From a bacterium (GTDB lineage Bacteria > Patescibacteriota > Saccharimonadia > Saccharimonadales > Saccharimonadaceae), in the NCBI GenBank assembly GCA_021781475.1, contig JAJXWT010000002.1, positions 1 to 64,000 of the forward strand: 64,000 nucleotides of DNA, written 5' to 3'. Shown piece by piece: positions 58,025 to 64,000 of the stretch. Under the pieces are notes generated by a model that did no database searches, had not been told where the DNA came from, and saw only the letters and a list, made by a program, of their open reading frames with translations. The position numbers and the translations under genes were made by a program. Position 1 is the stretch's first letter. Every line of letters starts with the position of its first letter.

Positions 58025-58069
58025 ACGACGTTGATTCATCACTAACAGTTAATAATCAAAGGAACATGA

Positions 58070-58459
58070 ATGCCCATCATTAAATCAGCCATTAAGCGCA
58101 TGAAACAGACCGCCGTTCGGCGCGAACGCAATGTTGCAACCAAACGAGACATCAAGTCGGCCGTAAAGGCGTTTTTGGCCAAGCCAACCGCTGAATCATT
58201 AGGCGCTGCGCAAAGCGAATACGACACGGCAGTCAAAAAAGGCTTGCTAAAAAAAGCAACCGCCGCACGTCGCAAATCATCGCTTGCCAAGGTGGCAAAA
58301 AATGCGGGCGTAAAACTTGCGCCAGCCCAAAAGGCCGCCGCTAAGCCAAGCGTCGCTGCTAAAGCTAAAAAAGCCGCGCCCGCAAAAGCCGCTGCTAAGC
58401 CTGCCGCAAAACCCGCAGTAAAAAAAGCTGCGCCTAAAAAGCCAGCTCCAAAAAAATAA
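58070..58459 (+). CDS. rpsT: 30S ribosomal protein S20 with Ala/Lys/Pro tail
   Basis: 129 residues. MPIIKSAIKRMKQTAVRRERN through KKATAARRKSSLAKVA is a normal S20 (~85 residues). A further ~45-residue run of AKPAAKK-type repeats follows, like histone-H1 tails, and may bind rRNA or DNA. AAAGGAAC lies upstream. Confidence 0.93.
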   Translation: MPIIKSAIKRMKQTAVRRERNVATKRDIKSAVKAFLAKPTAESLGAAQSEYDTAVKKGLLKKATAARRKSSLAKVAKNAGVKLAPAQKAAAKPSVAAKAKKAAPAKAAAKPAAKPAVKKAAPKKPAPKK

Positions 58460-58473
58460 TCTGGGCACACTAA

Positions 58474-58507
58474 AAAAATCGCCGAGCTATTCGGTGATTT
58501 TTTTAGT
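58474..58507. terminator. Bidirectional terminator between rpsT and holA
   Basis: AAAAAATCGCCGA GCTAT TCGGTGATTTTTTT. The last holA codons lie inside the stem. Confidence 0.85.
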
Positions 58508-59440
58508 AGCAAGTTCACCCACAAATCGATCAACAATTGCCCAGGGATCGCCACCGGTACTCTTTGCTTTGCTATCAAGCGCTGCCAGCAAGAGCGTCAG
58601 CGCCCGTACGCGTTCATACGACAACGCGTCAGCCATTGGCTGTAGATTTTTAACAGCATAGGGAGTCACCCCAAGCTGCCCCGCAATTACTTCGGGGCGT
58701 TTTTCGCCACTTACCTTTATAGCTGCCAGCTGTGACCACTGGCTCGCCAGGTAACCTAGCGCCATATACGGGTCCGCCGTGACATGCAGCTGACGCAGCA
58801 GTTCTTGCACGCGGGCCCTATTTCCGCCAAGTGCCACTCCTATGAGCGTAAATATATTATTCACAGAGCTTTCGGGTAACACTGCGGCAATCGCGTCGTC
58901 GGTAATGGTATCAAGCACCGCCAGCGACTGCAAAGCGTTCTCGAGCTGCTGCTGATTGATACTGATACTCCCTGGCCGGGCGCCCTGCCCAGTGGCTCGC
59001 GCAACCAGCTCGTCCGCCTGGCGGTTGTCGAGCGACGCCCCAAGCTCGGCGGCACGCTGCACGACCCACGCGCGCGCGGTGTTCACGTGCCGCTCTGTCC
59101 ACGGGTCAGCTGCCCGCAGTGTCGCCACCTTGCTAATTATTTTGTACGCTTTTGTCCGTTTATCGGGTTTTGCTTCGACAAGCACCAGCGTTGTGTCACT
59201 GCTCACCCGGTCGACCCAATCACCGAGCCGCCCCCATACGGCAGGATTTTCCGATGTATTGTAAAGAACGACCAACCGCTCGGTGCTAAATAGCGTTGCG
59301 CCCGCGATAATATCCGCCAGCTGGTTTTCGGTGCATTCGCTCCCATCAACCGTCTCGGCCGGGACCGTGCTTGCAGCAATAATGCTATTCACGGCTTGCC
59401 GCTGTTTATAGGTGTCTTCGCCCGTAATAAGGTAGATCAT
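58487..59440 (-). CDS. holA: DNA polymerase III delta subunit
   Basis: Clamp-loader wrench subunit, 317 residues from the ATG at 59440 (MIYLITGEDTYKQRQAVNSII). AAA+-like fold without a P-loop, then a helical collar domain (LIGVALGGNRARVQELLRQLHV, later LGYLASQWSQLAAIK). The ATG overlaps the mutM stop as ATGA. A longer upstream frame exists but belongs to mutM sequence. Confidence 0.88.
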   Translation of the reverse strand: MIYLITGEDTYKQRQAVNSIIAASTVPAETVDGSECTENQLADIIAGATLFSTERLVVLYNTSENPAVWGRLGDWVDRVSSDTTLVLVEAKPDKRTKAYKIISKVATLRAADPWTERHVNTARAWVVQRAAELGASLDNRQADELVARATGQGARPGSISINQQQLENALQSLAVLDTITDDAIAAVLPESSVNNIFTLIGVALGGNRARVQELLRQLHVTADPYMALGYLASQWSQLAAIKVSGEKRPEVIAGQLGVTPYAVKNLQPMADALSYERVRALTLLLAALDSKAKSTGGDPWAIVDRFVGELATKKITE

Positions 59441-60315
59441 AGCTGCTCTTCTACCTGGCATACTGGGCATACATGGGTGCCCCGCCCCGCAACACGTCGC
59501 TTTATAATAACCCCACCACACCGTGGACATATTTGACCCTCGCGGCGGAATACGTTTGCAAACTTTAAGTAGCTGCCCTTGTTACCTTCGGCATCAACAT
59601 AATTTTTGTCCGTGCTACCACCATATTGCAGGCTCAACTCCATCACATACTTAATTTGTTCGAGCAGCACCGCAAGCTGTTCGTCGGAGACATTTTTTAC
59701 CCGCATCGCCGGGTGAATTTTTGCGCCCCACAGGCTTTCGTCGGCATAAATATTGCCCACCCCGGCCAGCACCGTTTGGTCCAAAATGGCCGCTTTAATA
59801 GTTGTATTGTTACGGCGGCGCATACGCGGTATAAACTCCGCAGCCGTAAAACTGGGCTCCAGCGGTTCGGGGCCGACTTTTTTCATAAAATCGATGTTGG
59901 GCACTTCGAGCGTCGGGAACAACTTTAGCCAACCAAATTTGCGTAGATCGTTAAAATAAAGGTGTGAATCATCGGTAAAATCCAGGACGACACGGGTAAA
60001 CCTGTCGGGTAAACTACCCACCAGGCTGTCGCTCGGGTGCCCCCCACCCCAACGCTCGCTGCCGACATACACCAGCTGACCCGTCATTTTTAAGTGAACC
60101 GCTAACGTATAACCAGTGCTCAGCTCTATTAGCAGCACCTTGGCGCGACGACGTACCGTGGTGATGGTAGCGCCCACTAAAAAATTACGCACATCGGCGG
60201 GGCTATTTGGAAAGCTTTTCGGCGAGTCTATCTGATGTGCTGCCGTAATACGCTTGCCAATGATGAGGCGCTCCAGGCCCCTTCGAATTGTCTCTACCTC
60301 GGGCAACTCAGGCAT
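59437..60315 (-). CDS. mutM: Formamidopyrimidine-DNA glycosylase
   Basis: Removes 8-oxoguanine. 292 residues from 60315, required because Pro2 is the catalytic residue (MPELPEVETIRRGLE). LAVHLKMTGQL, VLAGVGNIYADESLW and the zinc finger CPRCGGVIIKR...CPVCQ are present. It overlaps the HAD gene by 8 bases and holA by 4. Confidence 0.96.
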   Translation of the reverse strand: MPELPEVETIRRGLERLIIGKRITAAHQIDSPKSFPNSPADVRNFLVGATITTVRRRAKVLLIELSTGYTLAVHLKMTGQLVYVGSERWGGGHPSDSLVGSLPDRFTRVVLDFTDDSHLYFNDLRKFGWLKLFPTLEVPNIDFMKKVGPEPLEPSFTAAEFIPRMRRRNNTTIKAAILDQTVLAGVGNIYADESLWGAKIHPAMRVKNVSDEQLAVLLEQIKYVMELSLQYGGSTDKNYVDAEGNKGSYLKFANVFRREGQICPRCGGVIIKRRVAGRGTHVCPVCQVEEQL

Positions 60316-60880
60316 GTTGCAAGAATTCCCGGACATGTGCCTTTGCCGTTTCGTTGTCGGCAAACCACACCGCCTGCATACCCGCCGCCTCGGCGCCGTG
60401 ACAGTTTTCAAACACATCATCAATCATCAGGCAATCACCCACCGGCACACCTAGTTTCTGCGCCATAAGTGTAAATATATCTGGGTTTGGCTTCACAATC
60501 CCTGCCTCACTCGACACCATATAGCCATCAAAAACGCCACCGTGCAGCTCGTGATCGTTAAACAGTACGCCCGGCATATCACGGCCCGCATTGGTCAGGA
60601 GGCCAATTTTTACCTCTGGCGCACGAATTTCTTGAATAAAATCAAACATCGGCTGGTTACGGACGCGTTTTTGCTTAAAGATTTCAAACATTTCATCTTT
60701 GGTTTTGCCAAGCAACGCCGCGAGTTGTGTTGCATAATCATCAAACACTAAAAACCCATAATCGTTCTGGCGGTTAATGTCCACCATATCATTCCGCTTT
60801 TCGGGCGGGCACATGGCAAGGAGCGCGAACATACTGCCGCCATAGAGCACGCCAAAACAGTCAAAGATTACCGCCTTCAT
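60308..60880 (-). CDS. HAD-superfamily hydrolase, subfamily IA
   Basis: 190 residues from 60880 (MKAVIFDCFGVLYGG). The nucleophile Asp is in FDCFG, motif II is LLTNAG, the Lys motif SEAGIVKPNPDIF, and the acidic motif MIDDVFENCHGAEAAG. YihX-like phosphatase of unknown substrate. TATAAT at 60887-60892 ends six bases before the ATG: leaderless. First gene of HAD-mutM-holA. Confidence 0.88.
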   Translation of the reverse strand: MKAVIFDCFGVLYGGSMFALLAMCPPEKRNDMVDINRQNDYGFLVFDDYATQLAALLGKTKDEMFEIFKQKRVRNQPMFDFIQEIRAPEVKIGLLTNAGRDMPGVLFNDHELHGGVFDGYMVSSEAGIVKPNPDIFTLMAQKLGVPVGDCLMIDDVFENCHGAEAAGMQAVWFADNETAKAHVREFLQHA

Positions 60881-60897
60881 GCCCCTATTATACAAAT

Positions 60898-61530
60898 TTA
60901 TTGCAGTGGTGTGGTAATAGTTTGCGTTTTAGTATCAATATAGTTCGGCTGAAAGTCAGGGATTTGGTTCACAAACAATGCTTTTATTTGCGCAATGTTC
61001 GCGCCCATATTGCCCGGCGACCCCTTACAGGTTGACGTCCAAAGCGTATGGGTAGCGGCACCATTATTATTGGTTTCAAATGTATACAACCGGCCATTTG
61101 TTGCGCACACGCCGCGCGTGTCGGTGTCACTTGCCGAACCCTGCACGCGGTAGGCGTACGCCTTATCAAGCGCATACACAAACTGTTCATATGCCGCTTG
61201 GCTGTTTGGGTATGTTTTAAACGTCACAACGTCGTTCTGATAGCCGCGATAGGTAGTGTAGGTGCGCGTTGTTGGCGTAACGACAATCTGATAGCTTTTA
61301 AAGCTTTCATTCGCAACGATTGGCCCGCGTTCAATAAAACTCACGCCACGACCACTTGACGTATCAAGCAAATCACTCTGAATACTGCTCGACTGCGAGG
61401 TAGTGGTGGTATTTGACGTGCCGCCGCTAAATAGTATGCGGCCAAGGCTCACAAGGGCGGCAACAACAAGCGCAACGACAACAATTGCGATTATTATGGG
61501 GATTATCCTTGGTTTGCCACCTTTGTACAT
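60898..61530 (-). CDS. Membrane-anchored extracytoplasmic hypothetical protein
   Basis: 210 residues: basic start (MYKGGKPR), helix at about 10-36, Ser/Thr linker and a soluble domain with two Cys (RGVCATNGRL, STCKGSPG). No family recognised. A TTGACA hexamer (61558-61563 region) with a weak extended -10 places its start point near the ATG. Confidence 0.6.
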   Translation of the reverse strand: MYKGGKPRIIPIIIAIVVVALVVAALVSLGRILFSGGTSNTTTTSQSSSIQSDLLDTSSGRGVSFIERGPIVANESFKSYQIVVTPTTRTYTTYRGYQNDVVTFKTYPNSQAAYEQFVYALDKAYAYRVQGSASDTDTRGVCATNGRLYTFETNNNGAATHTLWTSTCKGSPGNMGANIAQIKALFVNQIPDFQPNYIDTKTQTITTPLQ

Positions 61531-61565
61531 GCAACTATAGTGCCACAGTACACTCGAATTGTCAA

Positions 61566-62480
61566 CTACCTATAGACGCCGTACCTGCCATCATTCAAAC
61601 CGTGCTCACGAATCAAAAAATTTAGCATTTGGCGCATGGGCTCGCTGTTCAGTAAACGAAAATCCCCAAACTCACCAAACTTATCGGGCAACATGCAAAG
61701 CACAATTACTTCGACAGCGCCCGGACTGTGCCCGTTATGCTCAATCACGTAACTACGCGTGTCGGCTTGTAACAGCTCGGTATCTGTGAGACGGCCCTCT
61801 TGCACGAGCTCTTCGAGCCGGCGCCGAAAACTACTCGGTGTTTTTACATCAATGTTAATATAGCGGCCACTTTCTGGGTCACGAACCTGTAAATCTATGC
61901 CTATCGCATCACCAGTCCGGTTTGGCATCGTGGCGTCAAACCCGCGATCACGCGCGGCTTGATACACCGCAATTTCGCGCGTGAGGCCACGCACAATTGC
62001 CCGCCATTGAGCATCGCTAAATAGCGGACCGCGGGCCTGGTAGCACACGCTATCACACCCCTGCTTTGCCCTGGTCACAAACTGTGCCCGCTGCGACTGG
62101 TCCATCGCTAAAATTGCTGCCACGAATGTGTCATTAAAATCTATTAATTCGTACAAACGTGCTTTTTTGTCGTGGTACCCGTATGGGTGCTGGTCCATCT
62201 GTTGCTGAGCGGCGGCGGCCCTTGGGGCTTGCGAATACAAAGACACAAGCCAGTCTAGCGGCCGTCCACTTTGCTCGGCCTGAGCGCGAAAATGTTTAAT
62301 AAGCGCATCAAGCCGGGCAGCCTTTGGGCGGCGGTGTGGCATTGCGCGCTCAACCACGCGCAGCGCACCTGCATATACATCCTGCTCGTTTTGGCTGCTT
62401 TGACGGCCATACGAACCCCCAAACTGGGGACGGAATCGGCGCCACAGGACTACTTTTTGTAACGTGTTTGTGTGTTGCAT
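61566..62480 (-). CDS. Hypothetical protein with PD-(D/E)xK-like nuclease motif
   Basis: 304 residues. The N-terminal ~150 are helical and basic. Near 190-215, GDAIGIDLQVRDPESGRYINIDVKTPSSFRRR resembles the PD-(D/E)xK core (D...D-x-K on successive strands). The rest is alpha/beta. No neighbouring methylase or toxin-antitoxin gene, so a repair or housekeeping role is as likely as defence. TATACT lies 12 bases before the start. Confidence 0.55.
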   Translation of the reverse strand: MQHTNTLQKVVLWRRFRPQFGGSYGRQSSQNEQDVYAGALRVVERAMPHRRPKAARLDALIKHFRAQAEQSGRPLDWLVSLYSQAPRAAAAQQQMDQHPYGYHDKKARLYELIDFNDTFVAAILAMDQSQRAQFVTRAKQGCDSVCYQARGPLFSDAQWRAIVRGLTREIAVYQAARDRGFDATMPNRTGDAIGIDLQVRDPESGRYINIDVKTPSSFRRRLEELVQEGRLTDTELLQADTRSYVIEHNGHSPGAVEVIVLCMLPDKFGEFGDFRLLNSEPMRQMLNFLIREHGLNDGRYGVYR

Positions 62481-62516
62481 GCTTTGAATTTTAGTATAGC
62501 ATACGCGCCGGCAGGG

Positions 62517-64000
62517 CTACAGTTCGCCCCAGTTGTCACCCACATGCACATCCACCTGCAGCGCCACACCCAGGTCGGGTGCAATATGCTCCATAGTGTC
62601 CTGCAAAATCTCGGCGATTTTGTCGGCATTTTGCCGCGAACATTCCACCAAAATACTGTCATGCACCTGCAATAATTGCTCGCCCAGGCCTTCTATTTTT
62701 TGATCGATTGCGACCATTGCCTTTTTCATTAAGTCCGCTTCGGTGCCCTGAATCGGCATGTTCGCTGCCGCACGTTCGGCTGACTGGCGCACCATAAAAT
62801 TGCTGCTGTGGATATCGGGTGTGGAGCGGCGGCGCCCGTAGAGCGTTTCGACGTAACCATCACTCCGTGCCCTTTCGACAATTTGTTTGGTATAGGCGAC
62901 CAACTTAGCGCGCACCGTGTTATATTCGTCGATAAACGCTTTGGCTTCGGTAAAGCTCATGCCCGTCGCCGCGGTAAGCCCATGCACACTCATGCCATAC
63001 AAAACGCCAAAGTTTACCGTTTTTGCTGCGCTACGCTGTGCTTTTGTTACATTATCAAGCGGCACCTTGTAGACTTCGGCCGCTGTTTTAGCATGGATAT
63101 CAGTGCCGGCATTAAAATCATTAATCATCTTTTCGTCGCCGGCCAGTACGGCCGCAAGGCGCAGCTCAAACTGGCTGTAATCGGCATTCACAAATACATT
63201 ACCTTTTTCGGGCACAAAGGCATCGCGGATTTTGCGCCCCAACTCAGTGCGCACCGGAATATTTTGTAGGTTCGGCTCGGTGCTACTAAGGCGCCCCGTT
63301 GCCGCCACATCTTGGTTAAAGGTTGTATGTATGCGACCATGCTCATCGACCAATTTTGGCAATGCTGTGACATACGTATTTTGCAGCTTGCTAAGCTCCC
63401 GGTGCTGTTCAATCAGCTCGATAATTGGGTGCTGACCGCGTAGCTTATCGAGCTCGCTCTGGCCAGTACTAAAACCCGTTTTCCCACGCTTAATGCCAGC
63501 AGTTGGCAGTTGTAATTTTGTAAACAGCACCCCGGCTAGTTGGCTCGGGCTCGCAATATTAAATTCATAGCCAACCATGTCGAACATTTGTGTCTGCACT
63601 ACTGCCAAGTCTTGAGTAATTTTTGTATTCATCTGTTCAAGCTGCCCGCTGTCGAGCTTGATGCCCCGGTACTCCATTCGAGCCAGCACTGGTATTAACG
63701 GGAAATCAATTGTTCGTGCCACGCTAGCCAGTTTGGGTAGTTCATCGAGCGCCTTTGCTTGCTCTTCGAACAATGTCCACAACGCGCTGATTGCGAGTTC
63801 CGGGCTGTCAACTTCCATACCAATCAGGTCGCCAAGTGCCCTACTTTTACGGAGTGGGTTAAGCAAAAACGAACCCTGGGCAATGTCATGGTGGACTTCA
63901 GGCAAGTCAACGTAGCCCGTGGCCAGTAGCATTTTCAAAAATATTTTTGCATCGTGCGCCACAATCGGCACATTCAACAAAATATCCTTTGCCTCGGCAA
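62517..64000 (-). CDS. polA: DNA polymerase I, C-terminal part (runs off window)
   Basis: The open frame continues past the window end. The first visible ~95 residues belong to a 3'-5' exonuclease-like domain (VPIVAHDAKIFLKMLLATGYV), and the family A polymerase follows: motif A DYSQFELRLAAVLAGDEKM, motif B (O helix) RSAAKTVNFGVLYGMSVHG and motif C QVHDSILVEC. Motif C has Ser where VHDE is usual. The catalytic aspartates of A and C are intact. Confidence 0.93.
   Translation of the reverse strand, partial: AEAKDILLNVPIVAHDAKIFLKMLLATGYVDLPEVHHDIAQGSFLLNPLRKSRALGDLIGMEVDSPELAISALWTLFEEQAKALDELPKLASVARTIDFPLIPVLARMEYRGIKLDSGQLEQMNTKITQDLAVVQTQMFDMVGYEFNIASPSQLAGVLFTKLQLPTAGIKRGKTGFSTGQSELDKLRGQHPIIELIEQHRELSKLQNTYVTALPKLVDEHGRIHTTFNQDVAATGRLSSTEPNLQNIPVRTELGRKIRDAFVPEKGNVFVNADYSQFELRLAAVLAGDEKMINDFNAGTDIHAKTAAEVYKVPLDNVTKAQRSAAKTVNFGVLYGMSVHGLTAATGMSFTEAKAFIDEYNTVRAKLVAYTKQIVERARSDGYVETLYGRRRSTPDIHSSNFMVRQSAERAAANMPIQGTEADLMKKAMVAIDQKIEGLGEQLLQVHDSILVECSRQNADKIAEILQDTMEHIAPDLGVALQVDVHVGDNWGEL

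Overview
This window most resembles the chromosome of a member of the Candidate Phyla Radiation, probably Candidatus Saccharibacteria (TM7). The support is a compact chromosome of roughly even base composition, a Gram-positive style set of genes (RNase J, LPxTG-type surface proteins, a complete type IV pilus locus), CPR-style proteins that have lost catalytic or cofactor residues, and short promoters placed directly on start codons. TGA is used as a stop (for example at comM and mutM), so the standard bacterial code applies, unlike Gracilibacteria and SR1. The placement rests on protein and layout recognition, not on a database search.

Layout. 1-6850: the 5' part of gyrB, a divergent LPxTG-like surface protein, a small membrane protein, and a large membrane-anchored VirD4/TraG-type ATPase with two small partners. 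6850-8600: a long gene-poor stretch holding a foldable structured segment, a free-standing candidate small RNA with consensus promoter and terminator, and tmRNA (ssrA). 8639-13000: comM, infC-rpmI-rplT, RNase P RNA, tRNA-Pro, a candidate rod-shaped ncRNA, a site-2 protease and rpmB. 13000-24950: a degenerate metallo-beta-lactamase-fold protein, an HTH regulator, miaA, an alkyltransferase-like protein, thrS behind a structured terminator leader, four more tRNAs (Val, Thr, Asp, Arg), a 37-residue leaderless small ORF, an NrdR-like regulator, a membrane glycosyltransferase, SOD, a SurA-like foldase, ndk and a Xer recombinase.

24950-39590 is one long minus-strand block for a type IV pilus: pilM-pilN-pilO-small membrane protein-pilB-pilT-pilC-prepilin-pilD-three prepilins-PilX-like protein. 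Immediately upstream lie a small TPR-like membrane protein and an 848-residue secreted protein that could be a pilus-associated surface factor. A broken prepilin copy sits apart at 48 kb. PilB, PilT, PilC and PilMNO would power and anchor the fibre, PilD would process the prepilins, and the LPxTG proteins add further surface material.

39600-64000: ychF, a strikingly GC-rich actinobacterial-looking LPxTG protein, tlyA, efp, rpsR-ssb-rpsF, ftsK, a SemiSWEET-like protein, RNase J, a uracil-DNA glycosylase-like protein without its usual Fe-S cysteines, pnp, rpsO, a kinase and an epimerase, truB, a degenerate DHH-family protein, rpsT, holA-mutM-HAD, two hypotheticals and the 3' part of polA. A recurring theme is a TATAAT-like -10 box ending 6-8 bases before the start codon, which predicts many leaderless mRNAs.
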